Shown here: in pieces, positions 20,396 to 34,931 of the stretch
Position numbering within the stretch: position 1 is the stretch's first letter
How the letters are laid out: each line of letters opens with the position of its first letter
Assembly: GCF_003051005.1 (NCBI RefSeq)
Contig: NZ_QAOW01000004.1
Coordinates: 186,001 to 250,000, forward strand
Length of the DNA stretch: 64,000 nt
Source of the DNA: Rhodococcus sp. OK519
Lineage (GTDB): Bacteria; Actinomycetota; Actinomycetes; Mycobacteriales; Mycobacteriaceae
Direction: 5' to 3'
Program-made: the position numbers and the translations under genes
The notes under the pieces: generated by a model
The model's database searches: none
Told to the model about the DNA's origin: nothing
What the model saw: only the letters and a program-made list of their open reading frames with translations

Positions 20396-21868
20396 GTGCG
20401 TCGTATCCGGCTCGTTTCGCTGATCATGACCGGCTCGCTGGTGCTCGGAGGTGGGATTGCGGCCGCGCAGAGCGGCTTCCCCACGTCCGGAAGTGGAAGT
20501 GGAAGTAGCACTGCGCTGACACCGTCCTATTTGAAGGACGATGCAGGCCGTTCACTGATCCTGCGCGGGTTCAACACGGCCTCGAGTGCAAAGAATGCGC
20601 CGGACGGTATGCCGGACTTCACCGAAGCAGATCTCGACCGCGAATACGCGGACATGGGAACCAACTTCGTGCGGTTCCTGATCTCCTGGCGCTCGATCGA
20701 ACCCGCGCCGGGCGTGTACGACCAGCAGTATCTGGACCGTGTCGCGGATCGGGTCGGCTGGTACGCCGAACGCCGCTACAAGGTGATGCTCGACATGCAC
20801 CAGGATCTGTACTCCGGGGCGATCACCTCAGACGGCGACGGCGGAAACGGCGCCGGCAACATCGGCAACGGCGCGCCGGCCTGGGCGACGTACATGGACG
20901 GGCTTCCGGTGGAGCCTCAGCCCCGGTGGGAGCTGTACTACATCCAGCCCGGTGTGATGCGCGCGTTCGACAACTTCTGGAACACCACCGGCAAGCACCC
21001 GGAGCTCACCGAGCACTACGCGAACGCGTGGCGTGCGGTTGCCGCGCGTTTCGCCGACAACGATGCCGTCGTGGCCTACGACCTGATGAACGAGCCCTGG
21101 GGAGGCACCCTGCTGGGCCCGGAGTTCGAGTCCGGACCACTTGCATCGCTGTACCAGCGGACCACCGACGCCATCCGACAGGTCGACCAGGACACCTGGG
21201 TGTGCGTGGCCCCGCAGGCGATCGGCGTCAATCAGGGTCTGCCCAGCGGGCTCACCAAGATCGACGATCCCCGCGCGGGTGAGCAGCGGATCGCCTACTG
21301 CCCGCACCTCTACCCACTGCCCCTCGACATCGGTGGCGGACACGAGGGCCTGGCACGCACGCTCACCGACGTGACCGTCGACGCCTGGCGCGCCAACACC
21401 GTCCACACCGCCGGAGTGCTCGGTGACGTGCCGATCATCCTCGGCGAATTCGGCCTGGACACCACACTGCCCGGCGCCCGGGACTACATCGAACGCGTCT
21501 ACGCGACCGCGCGCGAGATGGGCGCCGGAGTCTCGTACTGGTCCAGCGATCCCGGCCCCTGGGGCCCGTACCTTCCCGACGGCACCGAGACGCTGCTGGT
21601 CGACACCCTGAACAAGCCGTACCCGCGTGCAGTCGCCGGCACCCCGGTCGAGTGGTCGTCGACCACGGATCGCCTCCAGCTCACGATCGAGCCGGATGCC
21701 GCCGTCAGCGCCCCCACGGAGATCTATCTCCCGGAAGCCGGGTTCCCGGGCGACGCCCGGGTCGACGGCGCCGATGTCGTGGGCTGGAACCGCGAGAGTC
21801 GATTGCTCACGGTGCGGACGCCGACCGATTCGGGCACCGTGACTGTCACTGTGACCCCGGCAGCCTGA
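20396..21868 (+). CDS. Secreted endoglycoceramidase (GH5), EGCase II-like
   Basis: Cleaves the bond between the oligosaccharide and ceramide of glycosphingolipids. 490 residues, the same length as Rhodococcus EGCase II, which I recall as nearly identical in many stretches. A Sec signal peptide (residues 1 to about 24, ending A-A-A-Q-S) is followed by a GH5 barrel. The acid/base Glu233 (L-M-N-E-P) and nucleophile Glu351 (I-L-G-E-F-G) fall at the numbers reported for EGCase II. A beta-sandwich domain closes the protein. GTG start with TAGGAGG 5-9 nt before. Lies 60 nt after the phospholipase C gene; both act on host-type membrane lipids. Confidence 0.95.
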   Translation: MRRIRLVSLIMTGSLVLGGGIAAAQSGFPTSGSGSGSSTALTPSYLKDDAGRSLILRGFNTASSAKNAPDGMPDFTEADLDREYADMGTNFVRFLISWRSIEPAPGVYDQQYLDRVADRVGWYAERRYKVMLDMHQDLYSGAITSDGDGGNGAGNIGNGAPAWATYMDGLPVEPQPRWELYYIQPGVMRAFDNFWNTTGKHPELTEHYANAWRAVAARFADNDAVVAYDLMNEPWGGTLLGPEFESGPLASLYQRTTDAIRQVDQDTWVCVAPQAIGVNQGLPSGLTKIDDPRAGEQRIAYCPHLYPLPLDIGGGHEGLARTLTDVTVDAWRANTVHTAGVLGDVPIILGEFGLDTTLPGARDYIERVYATAREMGAGVSYWSSDPGPWGPYLPDGTETLLVDTLNKPYPRAVAGTPVEWSSTTDRLQLTIEPDAAVSAPTEIYLPEAGFPGDARVDGADVVGWNRESRLLTVRTPTDSGTVTVTVTPAA

Positions 21869-21911
21869 TCCGGCGAAAGCGATGAACGGTCGTCGATGCG
21901 ACGATGGCTTC

Positions 21912-22418
21912 ATGGAGGAAGTCGTTGCGGTCTACGACGCACAGGGTGAACCGATCGGCACTGCGCCGCGCTCACGGGTGTACGCGGAGGGACTGTGGCA
22001 CGCCAGCGCCGGCGTCCTGTTGCGCTCGCTCGACGGCTCGCGCATCTATGTGCACCGCCGGACGCCCCAGAAGGCCGTGTTCGCGAGCATGCACGACTGT
22101 CTTGCCGGTGGCGTCGTCGATCCCGGCGAGACACCGGAACAGACCGCGCGCCGCGAGTTGGAGGAGGAACTGGGGGTTACGGGCGTCGAACTGACCCCGA
22201 TTTCCCGGATCGCGTGGGACGGGACGTGGAACGGCGCGCCGCTGCGGTGCCACCTGTTCGCGTTCGAGACGCGCTACGACGGGCCGATCCGCCATCAGCC
22301 CAGCGAGATCACCGACGGCTGGTGGTGGACCGCGGACGAACTCCACACGCACCTGCAGGACCCGGAGTGGCCGTTCGTTCCGGACACCCGGGCCCTGCTG
22401 GCCGACTACCTCGGCTGA
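21912..22418 (+). CDS. NUDIX hydrolase
   Basis: 168-residue pyrophosphohydrolase. The Nudix box is intact: G-G-V-V-D-P-G-E-T-P-E-Q-T-A-R-R-E-L-E-E with E-L-G-V following (about residues 67-90). The N-terminal V-Y-D-A-Q-G-E-P-I-G-T-A and W-H-A-S-A-G motifs are typical of the YfcD/isopentenyl-diphosphate-isomerase-like subgroup; substrate unknown. The ATG at 21912 starts M-E-E-V-V; an in-frame ATG at 21882 would add ten residues, and neither has a strong ribosome site. Converges on mpa with an 8-nt gap. Confidence 0.85.
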   Translation: MEEVVAVYDAQGEPIGTAPRSRVYAEGLWHASAGVLLRSLDGSRIYVHRRTPQKAVFASMHDCLAGGVVDPGETPEQTARRELEEELGVTGVELTPISRIAWDGTWNGAPLRCHLFAFETRYDGPIRHQPSEITDGWWWTADELHTHLQDPEWPFVPDTRALLADYLG

Positions 22419-22426
22419 CGCTGGGA

Positions 22427-24190
22427 CTAGAGGTACTGACCCGTGTTCGACTCGGTGTCGATGGCACGGCTCGCGCTGGCGTTCTTCCCCGTGACGAGTG
22501 TGCGAATGTAGACGATCCGCTCGCCCTTCTTGCCTGAGATCCTCGCCCAGTCGTCCGGGTTGGTGGTGTTCGGCAGGTCCTCGTTCTCCGAGAACTCGTC
22601 GACAATCGAATCGAAGACGTGCTGCACCCGCAGACCTGGCGACCCCGTCTCGAGCACCGCCTTGATCGCGTACTTCTTGGAGCGGTCCACGATGTTCTGG
22701 ATCATCGCGCCCGAGTTGAAGTCCTTGAAGTACAGGACCTCCTTGTCACCGTTCGCATACGTGACCTCGAGGAACCGGTTGTCGTCGCTCTCGGCGTACA
22801 TCCGGTCCACGACCCGTTCGATCATCGCCTTGACGCACGCTGCGCGATCGCCGTTGAACTCGGCGAGGTCGTCGGCGTGGACGGGCAGCGTCTCGGTGAG
22901 GTACTTCGAGAAGATGTCCTGCGCCGACTCGGCATCGGGCCGTTCGATCTTGATCTTCACATCGAGGCGCCCGGGGCGCAGGATCGCGGGGTCGATCATG
23001 TCCTCGCGGTTGGACGCGCCGATCACGATGACGTTCTCGAGCCCCTCGACGCCGTCGATCTCGCTGAGCAACTGCGGCACGACCGTCGTCTCGACGTCGG
23101 ACGACACCCCCGATCCGCGGGTGCGGAAGATCGAGTCCATCTCGTCGAAGAACACGATCACGGGTGTGCCCTCGGAGGCCTTTTCCCGGGCCCGCTGGAA
23201 GATCATCCGGATATGCCGCTCGGTCTCACCGACGAACTTGTTGAGCAGCTCGGGACCCTTGATGTTGAGGAAGTAGGACTTGGCCTCCTTGCTGTCCTCG
23301 CCCCGGGACTCCGCAATCTTCTTGGCCAGCGAGTTCGCGACGGCCTTCGCGATCAGCGTCTTACCGCAGCCCGGAGGCCCGTAGAGCAGCACGCCCTTCG
23401 GCGGCCGCAGCGCGTACTCGTGGAACAGATCCTTGTGGAGGAACGGCAGTTCGACGGCATCTCGGATCTGTTCGATCTGCCGACCCAGTCCACCGATGTC
23501 GTGGTAGCCGACATCCGGGACTTCCTCGAGCACCAGGTCCTCGACCTCGGCCTTCGGGATGCGCTCGAACGCATACCCCGCTTTGGTGTCGACCAGGAGG
23601 GAGTCGCCGGGCCGCAGGCGGCGGGTGGGGGAATCCGGATCCGTGACGATGTCGGCCTCGGCGATCTCCGCAAGCGGGGCGGCGAGCCACACGACCCGCT
23701 CCTCGTCCGCGTGACCGACCACGAGCGCACGTTGCCCGTCGTCGAGAACCTCACGCAGAGCGCAGATCTCACCGATGCTCTCGAACCGCGACGCCTCGAC
23801 GATCGTGAGCGCCTCGTTGAGGCGGACCGTCTGGCCCAGCTGAAGGGTGTCGGTCGCGACGTTGGGCGAGCACGTGAGGCGCATCTTGCGTCCCGACGTG
23901 AAGACGTCCACGGTCTGATCCTCGTGGACAGCGAGCAGGATGCCGTACCCACTGGGGGGCTGGCCGAGCCGGTCGACCTCTTCCCGGAGGGCGATGAGCT
24001 GCTGCCGGGCCTCTTTGAGCGTGTCCATCAACTTGCCGTTGCGAACGGTGAGCGAATCCAGTCGGGACTCGAGTTCGCGCAACTGCTCGGGGGATTCCGC
24101 GAGTTGCCTACGGAGCGCCGCTGTTTCTGCCCGCAGCGCATCGAGTTCACGTGCCGCGGCAACCGGGTCCGGATTCTCTGTCGGGTTCAT
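22427..24190 (-). CDS. mpa: Proteasomal ATPase Mpa/ARC
   Basis: Hexameric AAA+ unfoldase that binds Pup by its coiled coils and threads pupylated proteins into the 20S core. 587 residues: an N-terminal coiled coil (about residues 10-80), tandem OB domains (about 80-230), an AAA+ domain with Walker A G-P-P-G-C-G-K-T, Walker B I-V-F-F-D-E-M-D and R-P-G-R-L-D, and a C-terminus ending T-G-Q-Y-L, whose penultimate Tyr docks into the alpha-ring pockets. The ATG at 24190 has GGGAGGAG just upstream; the longer frame to 24307 is unsupported. Separated from dop by accessory island A. Confidence 0.97.
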   Translation of the reverse strand: MNPTENPDPVAAARELDALRAETAALRRQLAESPEQLRELESRLDSLTVRNGKLMDTLKEARQQLIALREEVDRLGQPPSGYGILLAVHEDQTVDVFTSGRKMRLTCSPNVATDTLQLGQTVRLNEALTIVEASRFESIGEICALREVLDDGQRALVVGHADEERVVWLAAPLAEIAEADIVTDPDSPTRRLRPGDSLLVDTKAGYAFERIPKAEVEDLVLEEVPDVGYHDIGGLGRQIEQIRDAVELPFLHKDLFHEYALRPPKGVLLYGPPGCGKTLIAKAVANSLAKKIAESRGEDSKEAKSYFLNIKGPELLNKFVGETERHIRMIFQRAREKASEGTPVIVFFDEMDSIFRTRGSGVSSDVETTVVPQLLSEIDGVEGLENVIVIGASNREDMIDPAILRPGRLDVKIKIERPDAESAQDIFSKYLTETLPVHADDLAEFNGDRAACVKAMIERVVDRMYAESDDNRFLEVTYANGDKEVLYFKDFNSGAMIQNIVDRSKKYAIKAVLETGSPGLRVQHVFDSIVDEFSENEDLPNTTNPDDWARISGKKGERIVYIRTLVTGKNASASRAIDTESNTGQYL

Positions 24191-24320
24191 GTGCAGCTCC
24201 TCCCAGTCCGATCTATCAACGCTACCGGCAGCGCGGGCAAAGCGGGGTGTGACACGGGCTCGAACTCCTTCGAGACCCAGTCGTCGGCGAGCCGTGACGC
24301 ACGTCATCGGTTCGAAACGC

Positions 24321-24339
24321 CCATGTTAGCCTTACCTTC
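24321..24339 (+). promoter_or_regulatory. Weak IdeR/DtxR-like box before lipoprotein gene
   Basis: Matches the 19-bp consensus TTAGGTTAGSCTAACCTAA at 13 positions, with the core TTAGCCTTACCT good and both ends poor. Lies 50 bp before the lipoprotein GTG. Iron control is possible but unproven. Confidence 0.3.
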
Positions 24340-24388
24340 CTACCGGCCGGTCGTGTCCGATCGTGCCCCCGTAACGAAAGGTCCCACC

Positions 24389-24877
24389 GTGATCATCCGT
24401 AAATCCCTCGTCGCCGTCGGCGTGCTGGTCGCCGCCCTCGGAATGACTGCGTGCAGCTCGGACGATTCGTCGGACACGGCCTCGACCACCGCGGCCACCT
24501 CGGCAGTCCCGTCCACGACCGCTTCGGCATCGTCGGCCGACGCTGCTGCACCGTCCGCGCAGGTCCTGCAGGAACAGCTGACGACCTTCTTCGATCCCGC
24601 CACCACCGTCGAGCAGAAGGCCGCGGTGATCGAGGACGGAACCGGGCGCACAGCCCTGCTCGGACAGTTCAACGACGTGCTCGCGGGCTACCCGCTGACG
24701 GCGACGGTGGGCGAGGTGGCCGTCGACGGTGACACCGTCGTTGCAACCACGCAGATCGCGGGCCCGCACGGTGGCGCACCGGTCCCGGTCACCTTCGTCC
24801 AGAAGGACGGCTCCTGGGTCATCGCGGACGCCAGCACCTGTGAGATCTTCGGCATGGGACGACTCTCCTGCTCCTGA
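24389..24877 (+). CDS. Lipoprotein with MTB12-like C-terminal domain
   Basis: 162-residue predicted lipoprotein. The signal peptide (K-S-L-V-A-V-G-V-L-V-A-A-L-G) ends in the lipobox M-T-A-C, so lipidation is at Cys21. A Ser/Thr/Ala-rich linker (about 22-55) follows. The remaining ~105 residues fit the low-molecular-weight antigen MTB12 family (L-Q-E-Q-L-T-T-F-F-D-P, E-Q-K-A-A-V-I-E-D-G, V-T-F-V-Q-K-D-G-S-W). GTG start with GAAAGG 7 nt before. Function unknown; surface-exposed in relatives. Confidence 0.85.
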   Translation: MIIRKSLVAVGVLVAALGMTACSSDDSSDTASTTAATSAVPSTTASASSADAAAPSAQVLQEQLTTFFDPATTVEQKAAVIEDGTGRTALLGQFNDVLAGYPLTATVGEVAVDGDTVVATTQIAGPHGGAPVPVTFVQKDGSWVIADASTCEIFGMGRLSCS

Positions 24878-24888
24878 TCTCCTGATCA

Positions 24889-24934
24889 CACGAAAGGGCC
24901 CGTCGCGCAACTTCGCGCGACGGGCCCTTTCGTG
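24889..24934. terminator. Bidirectional terminator, perfect 20-bp stem
   Basis: Exact 20-nt arms (starting CACGAAAGGGCCCG) around a 6-nt loop, between the convergent lipoprotein and trmI genes. The A-run and T-run inside the stem give U-rich ends for both directions. Confidence 0.85.
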
Positions 24935-24950
24935 GTTCGGGCGGGCTCTC

Positions 24951-26760
<1,810 letters not shown>

Positions 26761-26771
26761 GAGACAGTCGA

Positions 26772-27581
26772 GTGAGCGATCAGGCCTACTACGTACCGCT
26801 CGGAAGTGCGGAGGACGGCGTCGAGCGGTTCACGTCCACGCCGCTGACCGCGAGCACGTGGGCCGACACGATGCAGCACGGGGCGCCGCCGTCGGCGCTG
26901 TTGGTCCGCGCGCTCGAGCGCTGTAACGCCCGGCCCGATGCTCGGCTGACCCGCGTCGTCATCGAGATCCTCGGCCCCATCCCGATCAGCGACATCGAGG
27001 TACGTTCGTGGGTCGAGCGCCCCGGCCGGCGTGTCGAATTGGTGGTTGCGGAACTGTGGGCCGCCGGACCCGACGGCACCGCGCGGGCGGTCGCGCGCGG
27101 CACCGGGTGGCGGATGGAGACGGTCGACACCGCGGCCGTCGTGCGCACGGCCGACGCTCCCCTGCGCCCGGTGTCCGAAGCGCACGAGGTCGACATGGAC
27201 GGCCCGTTCTGGGGCACCGGATTCGTGACCAGCCTGGACTGGCGCTGGCTGGCCGAGATCGGCTGCGAGGGCCCCGGACAGGTGTGGGCGCGCCCCAATC
27301 CCGTTCTGGTCGAAGGTGAGTCGCTGAGTCCCGTCCAGCGGCTGTTCACCGTCGTCGACGTCTCCAACGGTGTCGGCGCGAAGATCCACCCGGGCGAGTG
27401 GACCTTCCTCAATACCGACCTGACCGTCCACCTGTTCCGAGTGCCGGACGGCGAGTGGATCGGACTTTCGTCCGAGACGTCGTACGGGCCCGACGGTGTC
27501 GGTATGTGTGCCGGCATCATCTACGACGAGGCCGGCGCGGTGGGACGGATCAACCAGACCCTCCAGATCCGCGCCCGCTAG
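26772..27581 (+). CDS. Thioesterase-like (double hotdog) protein
   Basis: 269 residues. The sequence fits the acyl-CoA thioesterase-like double-hotdog family of actinobacteria: an N-terminal half with R-V-V-I-E-I-L-G-P-I-P and a C-terminal half with W-T-F-L-N-T-D-L-T-V-H and G-E-W-I-G-L-S-S-E-T. Acyl-CoA or related thioester hydrolysis is inferred from the family. GTG start at 26772 with AGGAGA 7 nt before, 11 nt after the RecB-like stop, so the two are probably cotranscribed. Followed by a very long terminator. Confidence 0.8.
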   Translation: MSDQAYYVPLGSAEDGVERFTSTPLTASTWADTMQHGAPPSALLVRALERCNARPDARLTRVVIEILGPIPISDIEVRSWVERPGRRVELVVAELWAAGPDGTARAVARGTGWRMETVDTAAVVRTADAPLRPVSEAHEVDMDGPFWGTGFVTSLDWRWLAEIGCEGPGQVWARPNPVLVEGESLSPVQRLFTVVDVSNGVGAKIHPGEWTFLNTDLTVHLFRVPDGEWIGLSSETSYGPDGVGMCAGIIYDEAGAVGRINQTLQIRAR

Positions 27582-27585
27582 AGAC

Positions 27586-27647
27586 TCCGCATACGTCGAC
27601 GGCGGTGCTTCCCCGATTCGGGAAGCACCGCCGTCGACGTATGCGGA
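27586..27647. terminator. Bidirectional terminator, perfect 28-bp stem
   Basis: Exact 28-nt arms (starting TCCGCATACGTCGACG) around a 6-nt loop, between the convergent thioesterase-like gene and hisG. Much longer than an ordinary intrinsic terminator and without a T-run. Confidence 0.8.
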
Positions 27648-27652
27648 CTGTG

Positions 27653-28504
27653 TCAGAAGGCGCGGCAGGACCGGATGTCGGACGCCAGGATCGCCTTGGC
27701 GCCGAGGTCGGCCAACTGGTCCATGACGGCGTTGTGGCCCTTGCGCGGAACCATGGCCCGCACGGCGACCCAGCTCTGGTCCGCCAGCGGCGAGAGCGTG
27801 GGCGACTCGAGTCCCGGCGTGACCTTGACGGCCTCGTCCAGAGCGGTCTTGGGGCAGTCGTAGTCGAGCATCAGGTACTGCTGCGCGAACACGACTCCCT
27901 GCACGCGGGCGATGAGCTGGTTGCGGGCCTTGTCGTTGCGGTCGGAGCCCTGGCGCTCGATGAGCACTCCCTCCGAGTCGCACAGCGAGTCGCCGAACGC
28001 CACGAGGTTGTGCTGACGGAGCGTCCGCCCCGAGCCGACGACGTCGGCGATGGCGTCGGCCACACCGAGCTGGATCGAGATCTCGACGGCGCCGTCGAGA
28101 CGGATGACGGTGGCCTCGAGGCCGCGCGCGGCCAGATCGGTGCGCACCAGGTTCGGGTACGACGTCGCGATCCGCAGGCCCGCCAGATCCTCGACGGCCC
28201 AGTCTTTTCCTGCCGGTGCGGCGTAGCGGAAGGTGGAGCCGCCGAAACCGAGCGCGAGGCGCTCGTCGACCGGGGCACCCGAGTCACGCGAGAGGTCGCG
28301 GCCGGTGATGCCCAGATCGAGCTCGCCGGAACCGACGTAGATCGCGATGTCCTTGGGGCGCAGGAAGAAGAACTCGACGTTGTTGGTGGGGTCGAGAACC
28401 GTCAGATCGCGCGAATCGGTGCGCCGACGGTAACCCGCCTCCGAGAGAATCTGGCTCGCGGACTCGGAGAGCGATCCCTTGTTGGGTACTGCTACGCGCA
28501 GCAT
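27653..28504 (-). CDS. hisG: ATP phosphoribosyltransferase (long form) HisG
   Basis: First step of histidine synthesis: joins ATP and PRPP. 283 residues, the long, self-contained form with a C-terminal ACT-like regulatory domain for histidine feedback. It starts [11 protein letters not shown]; further marks are L-G-I-T-G-R-D-L, the PRPP-loop region [13 protein letters not shown], and the C-terminal W-V-A-V-R-A-M-V-P. Follows hisE by 49 nt in the same transcript. Confidence 0.96.
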   Translation of the reverse strand: MLRVAVPNKGSLSESASQILSEAGYRRRTDSRDLTVLDPTNNVEFFFLRPKDIAIYVGSGELDLGITGRDLSRDSGAPVDERLALGFGGSTFRYAAPAGKDWAVEDLAGLRIATSYPNLVRTDLAARGLEATVIRLDGAVEISIQLGVADAIADVVGSGRTLRQHNLVAFGDSLCDSEGVLIERQGSDRNDKARNQLIARVQGVVFAQQYLMLDYDCPKTALDEAVKVTPGLESPTLSPLADQSWVAVRAMVPRKGHNAVMDQLADLGAKAILASDIRSCRAF

Positions 28505-28553
28505 GTGAGGTGGTCCTTCCGGGACGATGGGGTGCAGTCAGTCGAGGCCGAAC

Positions 28554-28835
28554 TCACAGATGTCGGTAGACGTCTTCGAGCTTCAGACCCTTGCCCACCA
28601 TCAGGACCTGGACCCAGTAGAGCAGCTGAGAGATTTCCTCGGAGAGAGCTTCGTCGCTCTCGTGTTCGGCGGCGATCCAGACCTCGCCGGCCTCCTCGAG
28701 CACCTTCTTGCCCTGCGCATGGACACCAGCGTCCAGCGCAGCAACGGTGCCGGATCCCTCGGGGCGGGAGGCGGCGCGCTCGGTCAGCTCAGCGAACAGG
28801 GATTCGAAGGTCTTCACGGGTTCCGATTCTCTCAC
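28554..28835 (-). CDS. hisE: Phosphoribosyl-ATP pyrophosphatase HisE
   Basis: Second step of histidine synthesis, removing pyrophosphate from phosphoribosyl-ATP. 93 residues, the stand-alone form. Marks: [22 protein letters not shown] and Y-W-V-Q-V-L-M. The GTG at 28835 overlaps the stop of the upstream pseudouridine synthase by 4 nt (GTGA) and gives the same length as M. tuberculosis HisE; a GTG at 28817 (V-K-T-F) is the alternative. Confidence 0.94.
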   Translation of the reverse strand: MRESEPVKTFESLFAELTERAASRPEGSGTVAALDAGVHAQGKKVLEEAGEVWIAAEHESDEALSEEISQLLYWVQVLMVGKGLKLEDVYRHL

Positions 28836-29743
28836 GAGGCGCCCGGCGCCTCGAACTCAGCATCCAGCGTCCGTCGGCTCTCGAATCGCCTGAGCTCCCC
28901 CGTCACCGGATCGTCGAACTCGAGTCTTCGGGCCAGCAGCCGCAGCGGGTCGGTGAAGTCGTCCCTGTCCCGGCGACGGAACACGGGGTAGAAGTTGTCG
29001 CCGACAATGGGCGCGCCCAGCGAATTCAGGTGCAGACGCAGCTGATGGGTGCGGCCGGTGCGCGGGTGCAGCCGATACCGAGCCAGCGTGCCCAGGCGTT
29101 CGACCAGCTCGATCCGCGTCTCCGAATTCGGCTCTCCCGGTTCCTCGTACGCGGTGAGTTCGCCGTGGACCTTCCGGATCCGGCTGCGCACGGTGCGCGG
29201 AAACTCGACGTCGTCGAGGTACGGTGCGATCGCCTCGTACACCTTGCGCACCCGCTGCCGTTCGAACATCTCCTGGTAGGGCCTGCGCAGCTCGGGATCG
29301 GACGTGCACAGCAGCACCCCCGCGGTCATCCGGTCCAGACGGTGGACCGGGACCAGGTCGGGCAGATCCAGGTCGCGCCGCAGTCGCACGACGACGGTCT
29401 CCCGGATGTGCGCGCCGCGCGGAATCGTCGACAGGAAGTGTGGCTTGTCGACGACGACGAGCCCGCGCCCGTGGTGCAACACATCGATAGCGAAGGGGAC
29501 CGGGACCTCCGGGGCCGGCTCCCGGTAGAAGTACACGAACCGGGTCGGCTGGTAGCGGGTGGCGCCGTCGACGGCACGCCCGTGCTCGTCGACGACCTCC
29601 CGCGCGGCGATCCGGCCCGCCCAGTCCTCGTCGGCATGGTGTTCGGACAGGAACTCCACGACGGTCGCGGCGGCGAGTCCGGCCGGCATGCGGATCCGGT
29701 CGGGGCCGAGTCCGTCCCGTACCGGCAGCGGGGCGCGCACCAT
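28832..29743 (-). CDS. RluA-family RNA pseudouridine synthase
   Basis: Isomerises uridine to pseudouridine in rRNA or tRNA. 303 residues. The catalytic [10 protein letters not shown] motif with its Asp is intact (about residues 133-142). Also typical are V-V-D-K-P-H-F-L-S and the C-terminal [11 protein letters not shown]. The target site cannot be told from sequence. Overlaps hisE by 4 nt and follows trhO by 19 nt on the same strand. Confidence 0.9.
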   Translation of the reverse strand: MVRAPLPVRDGLGPDRIRMPAGLAAATVVEFLSEHHADEDWAGRIAAREVVDEHGRAVDGATRYQPTRFVYFYREPAPEVPVPFAIDVLHHGRGLVVVDKPHFLSTIPRGAHIRETVVVRLRRDLDLPDLVPVHRLDRMTAGVLLCTSDPELRRPYQEMFERQRVRKVYEAIAPYLDDVEFPRTVRSRIRKVHGELTAYEEPGEPNSETRIELVERLGTLARYRLHPRTGRTHQLRLHLNSLGAPIVGDNFYPVFRRRDRDDFTDPLRLLARRLEFDDPVTGELRRFESRRTLDAEFEAPGAS

Positions 29744-29762
29744 CGTCAGAACTCTCGGCCGG

Positions 29763-30617
29763 TCAGGCGTCGTCCGGCACGCACGACTCGCACACGAGCG
29801 TCAACTCGCGGCCGTCCATGTCCGGCTGGTTGCGGTACCGCGACGTGGGGGCCTGACACATCGTGCACGTCCCGAGTGTCACCGCCTTGTCGCTGAACCG
29901 AAGATTCATCCGCTTGTCGAACACGTACAGCGATCCGTCCCACAGGCCCTCGTCGCCGAAGGCCTCGCCGTAGCGGACGATGCCGCCGTCGATCTGGTAG
30001 ACCTCGTCGAACCCGCGATTGCGCATCAGCACCGAGAGCACCTCACAACGCACACCGCCGGTGCAGTACGTGACGACCGGCTTGGACTTGAGGTGGTCGT
30101 AGCGGCCGCTGTCGAGCTCGGCCAGGAAGTCTCGGGTGGTCGCGACGTCCGGGACGACGGCGTTCCGGAATCGCCCGATCTCGGCCTCGAACTTGTTGCG
30201 GCCGTCGAAGAACACGACGTCGTCGCCGCGCTGGGTCACCAGTTCGTGAAGCTCGTTGGGCGACAGGTGAACACCGCCGCCGACGACCCCGTCGGCGTCG
30301 ACCTTCAGCTCGTCCGGGGCACCGAAGGTGACGATCTCGGGGCGCACCTTCACCGACAACCGCGGGAAGTCGTCGCCGACACCGTCCGACCACTTGATGT
30401 CGGCGTCCTTGAACGGCGCGTATGCGCGGGTGCCGCGCACGTAGCGCTTGACGTCGGCGATGTCACCGCCGACGGTGGCGTTGATGCCGTGCTCCGAGAT
30501 CAGGATCCGGCCCGTCAGGTTGTTCGACGCCGCCAGCGTGTGCTGCCACAGCCGGATCGCCTCGGGGTCGGCGAGCGGCGTGAACCGATAGAACAGAACT
30601 ATTTTCGGAGTAGCCAC
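29763..30617 (-). CDS. trhO: tRNA uridine(34) hydroxylase TrhO (rhodanese-like)
   Basis: 284-residue YceA/TrhO protein, which in E. coli makes 5-hydroxyuridine at the tRNA wobble position in an O2-dependent way. An N-terminal YceA domain ([21 protein letters not shown]) is followed by a rhodanese domain with the active cysteine in Y-C-T-G-G-V-R-C-E. The C-terminus has a Cys-rich segment (C-T-M-C and C-E-S-C) that may bind zinc. GTG start at 30617, 2 nt after the HAD gene stop, with AGGTGG upstream. Confidence 0.9.
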   Translation of the reverse strand: MATPKIVLFYRFTPLADPEAIRLWQHTLAASNNLTGRILISEHGINATVGGDIADVKRYVRGTRAYAPFKDADIKWSDGVGDDFPRLSVKVRPEIVTFGAPDELKVDADGVVGGGVHLSPNELHELVTQRGDDVVFFDGRNKFEAEIGRFRNAVVPDVATTRDFLAELDSGRYDHLKSKPVVTYCTGGVRCEVLSVLMRNRGFDEVYQIDGGIVRYGEAFGDEGLWDGSLYVFDKRMNLRFSDKAVTLGTCTMCQAPTSRYRNQPDMDGRELTLVCESCVPDDA

Positions 30618-30619
30618 CG

Positions 30620-31310
30620 TCAGGCCACCTCCCGCCGATGCAGCGCGAACAGGTCCGACTCCGTCAGACCTTCGAGGGTGGTGCGGAAGATTCGGTTCGC
30701 CGACGCCGGAACATCGGTGATCGACGGAATGACCAGCACGGTGCAACCGGCGGCGTCGGCGGCCGCGGCACCCGTCGGCGAATCCTCCACCGCGAGGCAT
30801 TCTCCGGGCTCCACACCGAGCAATTCCGCGGCCCGCAGGTACGGCGCCGGGTCGGGCTTTCCCTCCGGCACCTCGTCGCCGCATACCGAGTGGTCGAAGT
30901 GCTCACGACCCAGGGTGTCGAGCGCGAACTCGCACAGCTCACGATCGGTGTTGGTCACGAGCGCCGAGCCGAGTCCCGCCGACCGCACGGTGTGCAGCGC
31001 CTGCTGGGCGCCGGGTCGCCACGGCAGACCTGCCGCGAACAACTCCCCCATGCGCGTGTACAGCCACTTCTTCGCGTCGGCGAGCGCCTCCGGGTGCGGA
31101 TCGAGGCCCAGTGACGCGAACACCGTGGTGAGCGCGTTGAGGCTGGACGCCCCGATCGTCGCGAGCCGAGTCTCCTCCGACATCGGGCCGCCCAGATGCA
31201 GCGACAACTCCCGAACCCCGATGTCCCACAGGTTCTCCGACTCGAGCAGCGTGCCGTCCATGTCCCACAGGACGGCACGCAGGGTGCCCGCCGATACCGA
31301 TGACGTTCGA

Positions 31311-31318
<8 letters not shown>
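30620..31318 (-). CDS. HAD-family phosphatase (beta-phosphoglucomutase-like)
   Basis: 232-residue HAD hydrolase. Motif I is [12 protein letters not shown] (nucleophile Asp about residue 19), motif II V-T-N-T-D, motif III region G-K-P-D-P-A-P-Y, and motif IV V-E-D-S-P-T-G. The order and E-S-E after motif I put it in the subfamily of sugar-phosphate phosphatases and phosphoglucomutases. The ATG at 31318 overlaps the metH end by 8 nt; the longer open frame to 31492 lies inside metH. Confidence 0.88.
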
Positions 31319-34880
<3,562 letters not shown>

Positions 34881-34919
34881 GCCGTCCAGCGTAGTGGGCG
34901 GCTCGTCGGGTGCTGGTCG

Positions 34920-34925
34920 TAGGCT
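34920..34925 (+). promoter_or_regulatory. Predicted -10 of leaderless PAC2 gene
   Basis: TAGGCT, then 6 nt, then the GTG at 34932. No ribosome site is present. Confidence 0.5.
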
Positions 34926-34931
34926 GGGTGC

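Noticed and set aside
22619-24877. Long plus-strand frame opposite mpa
   Set aside because: Antisense to mpa except for its last 163 codons, which are the real MTB12-like lipoprotein gene starting at 24389.
27398-29896. 2.5-kb plus-strand frame opposite hisG and hisE
   Set aside because: Antisense to four conserved genes; its translation is Arg/Gly/Asp-rich with no family likeness.
34881-34931. B12 riboswitch before metH
   Set aside because: Only 51 bp separate metH from the divergent PAC2 gene, too short for the element, and no B12-box is seen.
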